A DNA stretch of 64,000 nt from Pyropia yezoensis. Taxonomy: Eukaryota > Rhodophyta > Bangiophyceae > Bangiales > Bangiaceae. The stretch lies in NCBI GenBank assembly GCA_009829735.1, contig CM020620.1, positions 2,359,447 through 2,423,446 on the forward strand, given 5' to 3'. The notes under the pieces were generated by a model. It was not told where the DNA came from, searched no databases, and saw nothing but the letters and a program-made list of their open reading frames with translations. The translations under genes were made by a program, and so were the position numbers. Positions 8,609 through 18,837 of the stretch are shown here, in pieces. Positions within the stretch are counted from its first letter, which is position 1, and every line of letters starts with the position of its first letter.

Positions 8609-9814
8609 TTAGGCGCGGCCGCCGCCGCGCCCGCGGCCGCCGCCACCGCCGCCGGCGCCGCCACAGCCGGCGCCGCCTCCGCGACCGCCGCGCGCAGCGT
8701 GTCCGCCACGTCCGGCGTTGCGGGCAGGGGAGCGGTTGCGTGCCGAACCAGCTGCCCCCGCCTCGCCGCGGTTGCCGCGCTTGCCGTAGGAAAACCCGCG
8801 CTCGGCAGCACCAATCTTGGCGGATGCGTGGGTCTCGGCGCGGGCGACGCGAGAGAGGAAGCGTCGCGCGCCGTCACCGCGGAGGGAGTTGCGAGGAACG
8901 GCGTCGGCGTGGGCAAACGCGTCGGCGAGGTTGGGCTCCGACTGACGCAGGGCGAGGTAGTCGTACCTCGATACGCCGAGGGCGTGGATGCGCCGAGTTG
9001 ACCCGACGACGTACTCGAGTTGCTCGTAGAGGGCGTCGACGGTGTGGCCGGTCGAGTGCCGGGCAGCGAGGGCGTCGTTGTAGAGCTGCTCGAGCCACGC
9101 GAGGGAGCAGTACCAGTGACGAGCTTCAAGCTCGTCCCGGCTGCCAACGGGGAAGGTGGCGGTGTGGACAGGGTCGGCGGGGGTGAAGGGCATGGGCATA
9201 CCGTCGGGACGAACGACGGCGCGGGGGATGTCAAACCCCCGGAGCCAGTCGGACGGCGTGTAGGACTTGTAGAAGTCGAACCCGTCGTCGTAGGACGCGA
9301 CGCCGTCGAGGTTGGTTCGCGTCCAGCGACCGCCGGGGCCGGCGCCGCCGCCGTCGCGGCGGGCGGGGTTCCAGCTGCCGCCGCCGTCCGAGTCGCCGCC
9401 GTCGCCCTCGGCGTCGTCCGCGTAGTCTCCCGGCGCGTCGGTGCCAAGTGGGGCACCGCCGGGGACGGCCCCCCCGGCCAGGGGGGCCTGCCCCGCGCCG
9501 GTGGCGGCAGGGGCGATGGCGTCGGGGGCGGGCGTGCCCGCGTCGCCGCTTGCGGCCGGCGCGGCTGGGACGCCGTCAACCGCCGCGCCGCCTCGACCGC
9601 CAGCGCCAGCTGGCGCTCCGCCACCGCCGACCGCGTTCGCGGCGGCGGCGTCATCTCGATCGGTGAGGTCGGCCTGCGCCGCCACAAGAGCCGCCTGCGT
9701 CTGCGTCAGGTCCGCCTCGGCCACGGCCAGGCGGGCGCGCAGTGCAGCCGACTCTTCCAGCGCGGTGGCCGACGCCCCTGTAGAGGGAGGGACGCCCGCA
9801 AGACCACCGTCCAT
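8609..9814 (-). CDS. Gag-like protein of DIRS-like unit 1
   Basis: Open frame of 401 residues from the ATG at 9814, the first one downstream of repeat A that precedes structured sequence (MDGGLAGVPP). The frame stays open further upstream into repeat A, so a longer start cannot be excluded. Residues 20-65 (ALEESAALRARLAVAEADL...) have heptad-like Leu/Ala spacing and should form a coiled coil. Then come a Gly/Ala/Pro-rich linker, a conserved-looking core (DGFDFYKSYTPSDWLRGF, HWYCSLAWLEQLYNDAL) and a C-terminal Gly-Arg-rich tail suited to RNA binding. No CCHC knuckle was seen. The gag assignment rests on position and composition. Confidence 0.6.
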   Translation of the reverse strand: MDGGLAGVPPSTGASATALEESAALRARLAVAEADLTQTQAALVAAQADLTDRDDAAAANAVGGGGAPAGAGGRGGAAVDGVPAAPAASGDAGTPAPDAIAPAATGAGQAPLAGGAVPGGAPLGTDAPGDYADDAEGDGGDSDGGGSWNPARRDGGGAGPGGRWTRTNLDGVASYDDGFDFYKSYTPSDWLRGFDIPRAVVRPDGMPMPFTPADPVHTATFPVGSRDELEARHWYCSLAWLEQLYNDALAARHSTGHTVDALYEQLEYVVGSTRRIHALGVSRYDYLALRQSEPNLADAFAHADAVPRNSLRGDGARRFLSRVARAETHASAKIGAAERGFSYGKRGNRGEAGAAGSARNRSPARNAGRGGHAARGGRGGGAGCGGAGGGGGGRGRGGGRA

Positions 9815-9902
9815 CGTGCACCCCGTCGGCGGGGTGGAGCGTGTGCCACGTAGCCACAGGCAAGGCCTGGGAGGGGGGTGTGTTTCCTCGAGCGCGCGAC
9901 GC

Positions 9903-10429
9903 AGCGCGAGAAGAAACGGACGCTGCCGGCCAGGACGGCCGGCGGCGGTCGCCCGACCCACGCCGCTTATGACGGCTGGGTGGCTCGCGCGCCGCAGCTC
10001 GCCGCACCCACGGGAGCCGGTGGGCGCAGGCCAAGAGAGGAGGGTCGGTCCGCCCGCCGCAGGCACGGGCGAGGGCGCACCGCGCAGGCGGCCGCCGACT
10101 GACAGGAGAGGCCGCAAACGCAGCCGTCCGAGCGCAGCACGGGCGGCAGCCGCCACCCCCGCCACGCCCGTGGAGCGGGGGGAGGGCGCGGGAGAGTCGG
10201 TCGCGCCCCGTCCCGGTGCGGTGTGCGGCCAGCGGCAGGTGCGGCAAACGCACGGGCGGGAGCGGCAGGAGGACGTGGCGCAGCGAAGGGGGGCGACGAG
10301 AGAGACGCCCGCTCGGCACCCCTGCACCTGCATCCGCTGCGCACCCGCTCGGTCTGCCACGTGCGCTGCTGCGCGGCAGCCGACAAAATAATAGGGGACC
10401 GGTTACCTGAAGAATCGTCATTCAAAACA
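9903..10429 (-). repeat. Split direct repeat A (527 bp) between units 1 and 2
   Basis: Serves as A1 of unit 1 and A2 of unit 2 in the tandem array. It is nearly identical to 4946-5472 and 53621-54147 and probably carries the - strand promoter. Confidence 0.85.
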
Positions 10430-10462
10430 TAACCAGAAAGGAGCCCGGGGGAGGATGCGCCA
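10430..10462 (-). repeat. Split direct repeat B1 of unit 2 (33 bp)
   Basis: It sits directly after the stop of the second recombinase copy and joins repeat A at 10429, reproducing the CAAAACA-TAACCAG junction also seen at 5472/5473. Confidence 0.85.
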
Positions 10463-11677
10463 TTATAGTCGGAGAAGACGAGGCGCGAAGCGGCCGAGCA
10501 CCTCCCAGGCCGCCGGGGACGCGCGCCAGCGCGTCTTGACGTACGACCTTAGCGTCGTCTCGATGGAGGCGTGGCCCATCATCTCTGCGATCATCGGCAG
10601 CGGGATGCCGATGGCGTACGCCTCGGAGCCCGCGCCGCTGCGCAGGGAGTGGCCTTGGTACTTGCCGCCGAGCGGCGCGGCCAGCGGCAGTAGTTCCATC
10701 GCGCGGCGTAACCACTTGTTGGTCACGCGCGCCGCCAGCCAAAAGCGACGAGCCGGTGCCGGCAAGGCCGGGTCGGCGAACAGCATCTCTTGAGGATGGC
10801 GGCCGCTGGCGTCGTGGCGATGGATGGCGAGGCGTAGGAGTTGGGCCACCTTGTCAGGCTTGGCGGGGTCGCTGCCAATCGGCACCGTAAAGGCCAGGCG
10901 CTCGCGACCGGTCCGCAGTGCCATCTTAAAGTCGACCACCTGGAGCTCCATCCCGTGCGTCGTGAAGGCGACGTCGCACCGCCGCATGCATGCGGCGGCG
11001 CCGGGTCGGTTGAACAAGACGTACCCGAGGACGAGCCCGGCGCACTGGAGGCTAAGGTAGTCGTTGGGCGTGGCCAGCCCAAGTTTGCACACGCGCAAAA
11101 TAAACTCGGCCGGCAGCGGCATTCGCTGCAGCTCCAGCTCGCCGCCCGCGCGCTCCAGCGCGCTCGCGCGGAAGCCGAAAACGGCCAGCTGCACCAGCTT
11201 GTCCTTGGTGGGGTCGGGGTGGCCCGCCAGCAGATGCAGGGAAGCCACGGCGGAAAGATACTTGGAGAGGGAGGGCGGCGCGAGGGCGCCGCGCTCAAGC
11301 TCGTGCAGCACGTAGCCGATGACGGTGGGCATAGAGGCAGGAAGGGGGTCGCGGTTGTACTGCTTGCAGTACGAGAAGAACCCGCGACACTTGCTCATAT
11401 ACGACCGCTGCGTGTTGGGCCTGTACCCCTTCAAGATGAGGCGTGCCGCGGCGTCGGGGTCGGGCAGGTCGGCGACCAGCGGGTTGACAACCCGTCTTGT
11501 CAGCAGCGCCCATCGTTGGGCGTCGTTGCGGAGAGCGGGGTTGGCCCGAAACGGAAGACCACAGTCCTCCAAAAAGGTCGTCGCGCCGGCGAGGACCTCA
11601 AATCGCCCTTGTGGACGCCGTCCTCCGACGGCAGGGGGAACCACTCGAGGCACCCCTCGACGGCGCGGCTCCACCAT
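10463..11677 (-). CDS. Tyrosine recombinase of DIRS-like unit 2
   Basis: Same 404-residue frame as the unit 1 recombinase, with HSLRSG, MGHAS and the nucleophile Tyr in LRSY all kept. Only a few differences from unit 1 are visible. The ATG corresponds to 11677. Upstream it runs into the RNase H remainder and then the 5' LTR of the inserted gypsy element. Confidence 0.8.
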   Translation of the reverse strand: MVEPRRRGVPRVVPPAVGGRRPQGRFEVLAGATTFLEDCGLPFRANPALRNDAQRWALLTRRVVNPLVADLPDPDAAARLILKGYRPNTQRSYMSKCRGFFSYCKQYNRDPLPASMPTVIGYVLHELERGALAPPSLSKYLSAVASLHLLAGHPDPTKDKLVQLAVFGFRASALERAGGELELQRMPLPAEFILRVCKLGLATPNDYLSLQCAGLVLGYVLFNRPGAAACMRRCDVAFTTHGMELQVVDFKMALRTGRERLAFTVPIGSDPAKPDKVAQLLRLAIHRHDASGRHPQEMLFADPALPAPARRFWLAARVTNKWLRRAMELLPLAAPLGGKYQGHSLRSGAGSEAYAIGIPLPMIAEMMGHASIETTLRSYVKTRWRASPAAWEVLGRFAPRLLRL

Positions 11678-11891
11678 GGCTGCGCCCGCCACTCTGGTGC
11701 AATCAGCGTCACGGTGGCGCCCGACGCCACGATGCGTTGAACGACGGCTCCCGTGAGGTGGAATGGCGGGTTGGCCCAGGCGTTCTCGCCATCCCAGTCG
11801 TGGGACAGGGCGTTGGTACCCAGCGAGCCTGGGCAGAGCGACCGGGAGTAGAACCTTGGCGTCTGTGCGGTGATGGACGACGCAAACAGGT
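11500..11891 (-). pseudogene. 3' end of the RT-RNase H region of DIRS-like unit 2
   Basis: The remaining C-terminal piece of the unit 2 RNase H frame, cut from the rest (50648-52318) by the gypsy insertion. It overlaps the recombinase frame as in unit 1. Confidence 0.7.
11887..11891. repeat. Target-site duplication, left copy (CAGGT)
   Basis: CAGGT precedes the 5' LTR here and follows the 3' LTR at 50648-50652. The uninterrupted unit 1 has a single CAGGT at the matching place. Confidence 0.9.
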
Positions 11892-12254
11892 TGTAGCAAT
11901 ATGGTTGTCCGTATTGTGACCCTAGTATCAGGGGGGCTACTTCTAACCCTTAACTTTCAATTTGATAGTTCGTACTGGTCACGGTATCTATAAGTTACGT
12001 ATGACCAGAGGGACTTGCATCTTGGGGTGGAGGGTAGTTAGTAGTGTCTCCGAGGGTTTATAACGAGGGGGCCGGTGGCGAATCCACCGCCGGCCAAGGT
12101 AGAACAACAAACCCCTCCCATTTGGGCTCCCATCTTGGTCCCGTGGCTTGCGCTCCAAGGACAGCAACCTTGGCCTCCCGGTGACGTTGGTGCCGATCCC
12201 CCTTGGTGAGTGTTCCCTGAGAGTGGACGCGCGACGGATCCCTATTGTGCTACA
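11892..12254 (+). repeat. 5' LTR of the gypsy element (363 bp)
   Basis: Begins TGTAGCAATATGG and ends GTGCTACA. It matches 50285-50647 at all but 2 positions and matches 58128-58490 with roughly ten or more differences. It should carry the element promoter; no TATA box was confidently located. Confidence 0.9.
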
Positions 12255-12478
12255 TTGGTGGAGCAGCAGGGGACGGGTTTCCGTCACCCTTGTGGTGACG
12301 CCGTCTTCGGCCCTGGCACACGGATAGGGATCCGGTCCTTTTCTTGTACTCGTGGTGTTGCGACCTGATCGATTGTGTTGAGTTTTTACCTTTGACTGTG
12401 ATCTACTGTACTCTCCCCAATCTACCCCCTCGCTCTCTTGTTCGTGGTGATTGATACGTCGGTTGACTGATTGTGACC
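12255..12478 (+). promoter_or_regulatory. Gypsy 5' leader with putative primer-binding site
   Basis: Immediately after the LTR is TTGGTGGAGCAGCAGG. The TGG at 12256 would pair with a tRNA 3' CCA, the normal start of minus-strand DNA synthesis. I could not assign the tRNA. The rest of the leader is untranslated up to the gag ATG at 12479. Confidence 0.6.
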
Positions 12479-14662
12479 ATGTCTACCCAAGAGACGGGGA
12501 ACGTTCAAGATGACGGATCGGCGTCGACGCCGACCCCGGAGGTGACTACGGGAACCGGGATCGGGAACCCGATCGATAACATTGAGACGCCAATGCTTTC
12601 CGGTGCCGGATCGACGTTTGGCACGGCTCGGACGGCAGGAGGCGGGGGCCCGCCTCAACTGTCGTCGACCGACCTCACTCCGCCGCCTCCTTCACCAGGG
12701 GATTCCCTGATGGCATCATTGGCCCGCATCGAGGCCCGGTTTTCCGGGCTCGACGCCCGTCAAGATCGGACGGAAGACGCAATGGCAGTGTTGATGTCAA
12801 CACGGCACACGACGGGACCCCGTCGTGTTCCTCCCACACCGGTACGGTTCGAACCGGCCGGACTACTTTCGGAGTCCACCAGGGTCAACCCCGGTGTTGC
12901 TACTCCTGGACAACCCCCGGACACAATGGGGTATGGGTCCGACTCGTCGGCAGAGTTGGAACGGAGTCACACGGAGCGATACGCTCGGAGCACCCGAAGC
13001 GGACTCCGCGGACACGACCCGGCGGATACGTACGCCGGGGGAGAGTCGGTTATTGGGGGAGGAGGTACCCTCTCGCAGTACCCCCACGACGAAGGAGGCC
13101 AGGCAACTCGGGTTCCCGAGGTGCCGACGCCTGAAGTACCATCTTCAGTGGTGGAAGCTATGACCGCGCAGGTAACTGCGAGCCTACTGAAGCGGATGGA
13201 GTCCGATGAGTTCGCTCATCAACTGGCTAAGCGACTGGATATCCAGGACGCTGACACGGAGATCGTCAACGAGGTCTTCCGGTCGGTTCTTACTCCGGAA
13301 CGTTATCGTTTGGAGGACCGCTCTACCACCGTATCGGAATCGATGCGTAATACGTCGCATCGGGCGATCCGCTCTATGCAGACCCTTATGAAGGGAGTCC
13401 CTATGTTCGGGGGGCCGAACGGACGCCCGTTGGCAGTCATCGGCTTCTTGACTAGCTTCAAGGCAGCCGCAGACAAGGCGCTCGTTAACGAGGGGCTGGC
13501 TCTGGAGATCCTCCCGTTCTTTGTTGATGAACGGGTGCGAGGCATTCTTCGCCAGGCATCCCCGATGCCGGGAATGAGGGTCGCGGCCACCCCCATGGAT
13601 TACCGTGGGATATTGAAGGAGCTGCTGAGCAGCTACCTCAGTGAGGACAAGTGCGAGGACCACTATCGGGCCCTTCGCACTGCCACCGCCCAGTCCTGGG
13701 AGGATGAGGAGATGTTTGGACGCCGGATCCAAGAGCTCGACTACGAGCTGGGGAAGCTCCTCGGAGAAGGGGAGCTACGGGCCATCCTGTTCGCAGGAGT
13801 ACCCAACTACGTGCGGATATCCGCACGGGGCGCCAACACGGCACGGACGAACTTCAGTCGACTGATGCATATGTGCAAGTCCCTAGGGGACGCCTACCGG
13901 GTTCTACACCCGGAGTGTGCCTTGGCCCCGAAGCCCAAGGGTGAGGGAGGCAAGCCCAGTCTTACCCCGGTACCGAGGCAGGAGAAGGTGGAACGTAAGG
14001 CCGCACCAGTACTGGTGGCGACCGAACATACCCCTATTGGTGAGGGTGACCCTCTAGTCGACCAACAGGGCCACCTGTTGCTACCGGCGACGCCGGTGAT
14101 TGATGAACATGGTACGGTAGCGTACATCGCCCCGGCTGGAACCCAGTTCCAGGTTAACAAAGGAACGGGACGGCGCGTCCCGTATGTGCGGACTACGGGG
14201 TACTCCCCGGTGACGGGTAACCCTCACCAACCCTTGCCAACATGGGCGGTGCGCACGGAGGCACCCCCGCAGATTGCGGGCCGACCCAACCGGTTGGGGG
14301 AGTCCATGTTCCGGTTGACCCAAGGACCCAAGGCCTACCAGGGAGCAGGCACTCGGGCGCCCGAGGGAGGCAACCGTAGCTACGGGGCTACCCCGATGCG
14401 ACCTCAAGGGGGGACCGGCACGTCCGGGTGTATGTTGTGTGGGGATCCCCAGCACTGGGTGTCTTCCTGCCCACTCATCCCCGAGGAGTCTCGGCGGGCA
14501 GCGGCGCAACGCAAGGCATCCACCGGGGGGTATCCCGCCCGAGCACCCGGACCCGCACCGGGTAGGCAGCCAGCTCCAGGTGGAGTACTGGCCGTCGAGG
14601 GGGCACCTCCTCAGCCGGATGTCCCGGCGGACAGCACCCTACCAAGGGCGGGAAACGAGTAA
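12479..14662 (+). CDS. gag: Gypsy gag polyprotein (left copy)
   Basis: A 727-residue open frame starting MSTQETG in a good context (ACCATGT). The N-terminus is Pro/Ser/Thr/Gly-rich and low in order (about 1-200). A helical capsid-like middle follows (about 230-500; SVVEAMTAQVTASLLKRM, LEILPFFVDERVRGIL, LRAILFAGVP). A CCHC zinc knuckle lies at 651-664 (CMLCGDPQHWVSSC), which binds genomic RNA. The frame ends 8 nt before the pol ATG, in a different frame, so pol would need frameshifting or re-initiation, both known in this group. It looks whole. Confidence 0.9.
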   Translation: MSTQETGNVQDDGSASTPTPEVTTGTGIGNPIDNIETPMLSGAGSTFGTARTAGGGGPPQLSSTDLTPPPPSPGDSLMASLARIEARFSGLDARQDRTEDAMAVLMSTRHTTGPRRVPPTPVRFEPAGLLSESTRVNPGVATPGQPPDTMGYGSDSSAELERSHTERYARSTRSGLRGHDPADTYAGGESVIGGGGTLSQYPHDEGGQATRVPEVPTPEVPSSVVEAMTAQVTASLLKRMESDEFAHQLAKRLDIQDADTEIVNEVFRSVLTPERYRLEDRSTTVSESMRNTSHRAIRSMQTLMKGVPMFGGPNGRPLAVIGFLTSFKAAADKALVNEGLALEILPFFVDERVRGILRQASPMPGMRVAATPMDYRGILKELLSSYLSEDKCEDHYRALRTATAQSWEDEEMFGRRIQELDYELGKLLGEGELRAILFAGVPNYVRISARGANTARTNFSRLMHMCKSLGDAYRVLHPECALAPKPKGEGGKPSLTPVPRQEKVERKAAPVLVATEHTPIGEGDPLVDQQGHLLLPATPVIDEHGTVAYIAPAGTQFQVNKGTGRRVPYVRTTGYSPVTGNPHQPLPTWAVRTEAPPQIAGRPNRLGESMFRLTQGPKAYQGAGTRAPEGGNRSYGATPMRPQGGTGTSGCMLCGDPQHWVSSCPLIPEESRRAAAQRKASTGGYPARAPGPAPGRQPAPGGVLAVEGAPPQPDVPADSTLPRAGNE

Positions 14663-14670
14663 GAGGAAGG

Positions 14671-17600
14671 ATGACCGGGGGGCGCTGGGGTCACCCAAGC
14701 AAGCCACCCCGGAGTACCGCGGGGAAAGCCCCACGGAGAGCGCGGTTGAGCCGACGCCGCATCAACCCCCGGGTACACCTTCCGGCCCCGACGACACGGC
14801 GTCAGGGGATTGATGACCAACCTCCAAGGTTGGGAGGAGAGGACGGGAAGCCCCTTCACGTTGAACCAGACAAGGGCCCTGTTCAGGATGCCCGAGCTAC
14901 ACCGGATATCGGTGTAGGACATGTGTTGTTTACCTTGGAGAACTTCAAGGTATCAGCCACACTGGGGGTTGACCCCCAGTCGACACGATCGTACTACCCT
15001 GTACTGGACACAGGGGCTGGACCCAACCTTATCCGGAAGGATACCCTCCCGGACAAGTGGCTTCCACGAGTCAGAGTGACTCGGGGACCCACCATCAAGG
15101 ACGCGAATGGTCGACTCATTCGTACGACCGCAGCGATGTCGCTGCAGGTTACCATCGGGGATCTCACCACGGAAGTTGACTTCCTGGTATGTGAAACGCT
15201 ATCGGTGCCCTGCATACTGGGGTGCACCTTCATCAACGTTCACGTTGATGCAATCCGGCCAGGCCGGAGGACCGTCGAGCTTCAAGAAGCCGACGGGACG
15301 AAGCGAGGACACACGGCTATCGTCAGGGACCTGACGCTACAAGGAAGCCACGTTAACGTGGCTGAGGTGTACGCAAGCGTCGAGCCGAAGACACTTCGGT
15401 TGGCCAAGCGGACTCGCTTTGAGCCGTTGTCAGAGACAGTCCTCCCGGTTAACTGCGACCTCGCAGGCATCTGCAGAGTCCAGTCCAACCTACGGACGTA
15501 CAAGCGCCATGGGTTGACCATGGCCAACGGTCTTATAGACCTCCCAGCAGAAGGGTCGTCCCTCCTAGTGATGGCGAACTACCGCCGTAAGGCAGTCACC
15601 CTCCCGAAGGGAACTATCCTCGGGATTGCCGAACTCTACGAAGGAGATATCCTTACCCCTGATAAGGAAGGTCAAGTGGAACCACTTGAAGTACTGGCGG
15701 TCGCCGAGACCACCGAGCGACAGCAACCCGATGACGGGAAGCCTAACCCATCGGCGGCTCCGGCGGACCTGCCGCCAAAGGACCAAGAGGCCTTGAAGGC
15801 ACTGGCCGAGGCTGACCTCGACCACCTTCCCCCTTCGGTAGCCGAAGGGGTACGACGGATGCTAAGAAAGCATGACGTTATGTGGACAGGCGGGGCCTTG
15901 GGGACCATTGGGGCAACCCAACATCGTATAGACCTGGTACCAGGCGCACGACCCGCCCGCTCACAACCGCACCGAGCGGGACCTATGCAACGAGAGATCG
16001 TTGATGGAGAAGTGAAGAGGATGAGTGAAGCTAAGGTGATCCGACCTTCGATGTCGGAATGGGGTGCCCCAGTCGTTATTGTGCCGAAGAAGGATCAAAC
16101 CCCTCGGTTTTGCATCGATTATCGACGCCTCAACTTGGTTACCAAGAAGGACTCATACCCTTTACCAAGGATGGATGAATGCATCGACTCCCTGGGGGAG
16201 GCAACGGTGTTTACCACCATCGACTGCAATGCCGGATACTGGCAGATCCCGGTGGCGGACGAGGATATCCCCAAGACGGCATTCGTCTGTCACAGTGGAG
16301 TGTACGAGTTCCTAAGGATGCCCTTCGGATTGTCCAACGCCCCCGCTACATTCCAGCGGGCTATCGACATCATACTGTCTGGGGTGAAGTGGCGTAACTG
16401 CCTAGTGTACCTCGATGACGTCATCGTCTTCTCACGTAACATGGATGACCATGTACAACATGTTGACGAGGTACTCACCCTCTTGAGGAACGCCGGGGTA
16501 ACCCTGCGTCTGAAGAAGTGCGCCTTCTTCCAACAGACGGTCGAATATCTGGGCCACCAGATAACCCCTGGTAAACTAGGGGTACTCGAAGCCAATACCC
16601 GGGCACTCCGGGATGCCCGGTTCCCTAACACCCAGACGCAGCTCAAGAGCTTCCTGGGAATGTGCAATGTATACCGACGGTTCGTCAAGGACTTCGCTCG
16701 GATAGCTAAACCGTTAACGGTTCTTACGAGCAGTACCTTACCCAAGGTACTCCAACCCCCTTCGCCTAGCGAAGAGGAGGCATTCGAGTCGCTGAAGCGA
16801 GCCCTACTAGCCCCACCCGTCCTTGCGTTACCGCATAGACGGGGTACCTTCGTCATCGATGTCGATGCGTGTGATACACAAGTGGGATGCACCCTGTTAC
16901 AGGGAGAGACGTTGATCGGTACCGATAACGTTATCCCGGACCTACGTCCGGTAGGGTACTTCAGCCGGACACTCAACCCGGCTGAGCGGAACTATAGTGC
17001 CACCGAGCGTGAATGCCTCGGAGTTATATGGGCAGTGCAACTGCTCCGTCCATACCTGGAGGGCTCCAGGTTCATCGTGAGGTCCGACCACGAACCCCTA
17101 CGATGGCTCCTCAACCTTGGTGACAAGGATTCCGATAGCCATGGGAGGCTAGCCCGATGGAGGCTGAAGATGGCCGAGCACGACTACCGCACGGTGTATA
17201 AGGCTGGGTCAACCCACCACCTCGGAGACGCGTTGTCTCGACTCGACACCCCGAGCGGGGATACCCGCCCGGTGGACGAGGACATCCCGGTGGTACCGGT
17301 GTGCATGGTGGGTAATGCTACCCAGGGTATGGCTGACCATACCATGGCACACCTGGCGTGCCCATTGACCCTCGCGGACTTCCGCGAGGCACAGGCCAAC
17401 GACGATGACTGTAGACGTCATCGTGCTAACCTCCGGGCCGGTACGGCCGGCATCTTCTCCGAGAACGAAGACGGACTCATATACCGGCGGGCACCCGCCG
17501 ATGGACGACATCAAGTCGTGGTTCCCGTGTCCTTACGGCAAGCCGTCATGGAACGAGAACATGAGAACCCCACAGCCGGACACCCGGGGGGTTCACGTAT

Positions 17601-18837
17601 GTTCGCAGCAATGCGAAGGTTCTTCTACTGGCCAGCAATGGCCGTCGACGTGGTCGACCACGTAAGGGGATGCCACCCCTGTGCGCGTAACCGCATGAGT
17701 CTACATAGGCAGGCGTCTGCCATGAAGCTATTCCCACCCGATGGGCCCAACGAGCAAGTCGCTATCGACATACTCGGGCCACTTCCGGTAACGGAAGAAG
17801 GGAACAGGTACATCCTGGTCATGTCTGACCGATTCACCAAGCTGTCACGAGCGGCAGCCATCCCGAATGATACGGCATACACGATTATGAACGCAGTGGT
17901 TGACCACTGGATCAGTGCATACGGAGTCATGAAGCAACTCCTCTCCGATAACGGAGCAAACCTTACGTCGGCATTCTGCACGAAGGTCCTGGGCATGTTC
18001 GGTATCGAACCACGTCGGGCATCCGACTACCACCCGCAGTCCAACGGGCAGGTGGAGCGGTTCAACCGCACCATCGTAAAGATGCTACAGTGCTACGTGG
18101 CCGAGCACACGAACACTTGGGACAGGCTTCTGTCCGTACTCACCCTGGCATACAATGCCAGGCCACATCGAAGCACAAACATTGCTCCGCTGGAGTGGGT
18201 CATGCCACTAGGCGTCGGTAACCTGACGCTGCCACCCGGCAGGTGCACTCGGTATGATACACCGAAGGGCCGACCCGCCGAACGCATCCACCTAGCTTGG
18301 TTGGCCAAGCTATCGTGGATGATTCCTAAGCTCAAGGGTGCCCTTGACAGAACACAACTTCGGTATAAGAAGAACTTCGACGCCCGACTACGGGTGCGCA
18401 ACGCAACCCTGGTAACAGGTGACTGGGTCTATATCAGACACCAGAAGTTCCGAGGGAACAAGCTTATGCAACCGGTCAAGGGACCGTACCAGATCCTCCA
18501 CAGAGATGACCACTCTGTTATCTTACACTCCGATACGGAGATCCAACGCATCAGTATGAATGATGTCACACCTGCTCCGAAGCCGGAACAGCCTCAGCCG
18601 GTACCGGCTGGGTTGCTACATGAAGCTCTTACAACCCACCGGTCGGATGACCCGGTGGGACCGGATGGGATTCCATACCAAGTAGAGAGCGTGGTCGGAC
18701 ACACCGACCCGGACATACCAGGACCCTGGTACGTCAAGGTTATGTGGGTCGGATACGACTCACCCACCTGGGAACAGGCGGCGAATATACCCCGCCAACT
18801 ACTCATGCCTTACATGAGGCGACGACGCCTACTGTAA
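14671..18837 (+). CDS. pol: Gypsy pol polyprotein with chromodomain (left copy)
   Basis: A 1388-residue open frame. Aspartic protease: VLDTGAG with Asp113. Reverse transcriptase: FCIDYRRLN near 485, MPFGLSNAPATFQ, and catalytic YLDD at 580-583. RNase H: FVIDVDACD with Asp730, NYSATERE, and VRSDHEPL. Integrase: HHCC zinc finger about 964-1005 (H-H-CHPC), then Asp1033 (AIDILGP), Asp1093 (LSDNGAN) and Glu1129 (GQVERFN), a perfect DD35E. C-terminal chromodomain from about 1336 (YQVESVVGH, VMWVGYDSPTWE). The order PR-RT-RH-INT-CHD defines a Ty3/gypsy chromovirus, whose chromodomain guides integration to marked chromatin. The frame looks whole. Confidence 0.95.
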   Translation: MTGGRWGHPSKPPRSTAGKAPRRARLSRRRINPRVHLPAPTTRRQGIDDQPPRLGGEDGKPLHVEPDKGPVQDARATPDIGVGHVLFTLENFKVSATLGVDPQSTRSYYPVLDTGAGPNLIRKDTLPDKWLPRVRVTRGPTIKDANGRLIRTTAAMSLQVTIGDLTTEVDFLVCETLSVPCILGCTFINVHVDAIRPGRRTVELQEADGTKRGHTAIVRDLTLQGSHVNVAEVYASVEPKTLRLAKRTRFEPLSETVLPVNCDLAGICRVQSNLRTYKRHGLTMANGLIDLPAEGSSLLVMANYRRKAVTLPKGTILGIAELYEGDILTPDKEGQVEPLEVLAVAETTERQQPDDGKPNPSAAPADLPPKDQEALKALAEADLDHLPPSVAEGVRRMLRKHDVMWTGGALGTIGATQHRIDLVPGARPARSQPHRAGPMQREIVDGEVKRMSEAKVIRPSMSEWGAPVVIVPKKDQTPRFCIDYRRLNLVTKKDSYPLPRMDECIDSLGEATVFTTIDCNAGYWQIPVADEDIPKTAFVCHSGVYEFLRMPFGLSNAPATFQRAIDIILSGVKWRNCLVYLDDVIVFSRNMDDHVQHVDEVLTLLRNAGVTLRLKKCAFFQQTVEYLGHQITPGKLGVLEANTRALRDARFPNTQTQLKSFLGMCNVYRRFVKDFARIAKPLTVLTSSTLPKVLQPPSPSEEEAFESLKRALLAPPVLALPHRRGTFVIDVDACDTQVGCTLLQGETLIGTDNVIPDLRPVGYFSRTLNPAERNYSATERECLGVIWAVQLLRPYLEGSRFIVRSDHEPLRWLLNLGDKDSDSHGRLARWRLKMAEHDYRTVYKAGSTHHLGDALSRLDTPSGDTRPVDEDIPVVPVCMVGNATQGMADHTMAHLACPLTLADFREAQANDDDCRRHRANLRAGTAGIFSENEDGLIYRRAPADGRHQVVVPVSLRQAVMEREHENPTAGHPGGSRMFAAMRRFFYWPAMAVDVVDHVRGCHPCARNRMSLHRQASAMKLFPPDGPNEQVAIDILGPLPVTEEGNRYILVMSDRFTKLSRAAAIPNDTAYTIMNAVVDHWISAYGVMKQLLSDNGANLTSAFCTKVLGMFGIEPRRASDYHPQSNGQVERFNRTIVKMLQCYVAEHTNTWDRLLSVLTLAYNARPHRSTNIAPLEWVMPLGVGNLTLPPGRCTRYDTPKGRPAERIHLAWLAKLSWMIPKLKGALDRTQLRYKKNFDARLRVRNATLVTGDWVYIRHQKFRGNKLMQPVKGPYQILHRDDHSVILHSDTEIQRISMNDVTPAPKPEQPQPVPAGLLHEALTTHRSDDPVGPDGIPYQVESVVGHTDPDIPGPWYVKVMWVGYDSPTWEQAANIPRQLLMPYMRRRRLL

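Larger units (their letters stand above)
4549..10429 (-). mobile_element. DIRS-like tyrosine-recombinase retrotransposon, unit 1
   Basis: Read on the - strand the order is repeat A (10429-9903), gag, RT-RNase H, tyrosine recombinase, repeat B1 (5505-5473), repeat A2 (5472-4946), a 364-bp tail, then repeat B2 (4581-4549). Direct repeats in the order A1-genes-B1-A2-B2 are the split direct repeats of PAT/Ngaro-type DIRS elements. These integrate by a tyrosine recombinase through a circular intermediate and make no target duplication. Gag and recombinase frames are open. The RT region carries about one interruption, shared with unit 2. Near identity to unit 2 points to recent copying. Confidence 0.8.

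Noticed and set aside
5506-9687. A 1393-codon - strand frame covering most of DIRS-like unit 1
   Set aside because: Only its 3' third is the tyrosine recombinase. The rest crosses gag and RT out of frame and gives low-complexity Pro/Ser/Thr/Arg sequence. The real genes are in separate frames.
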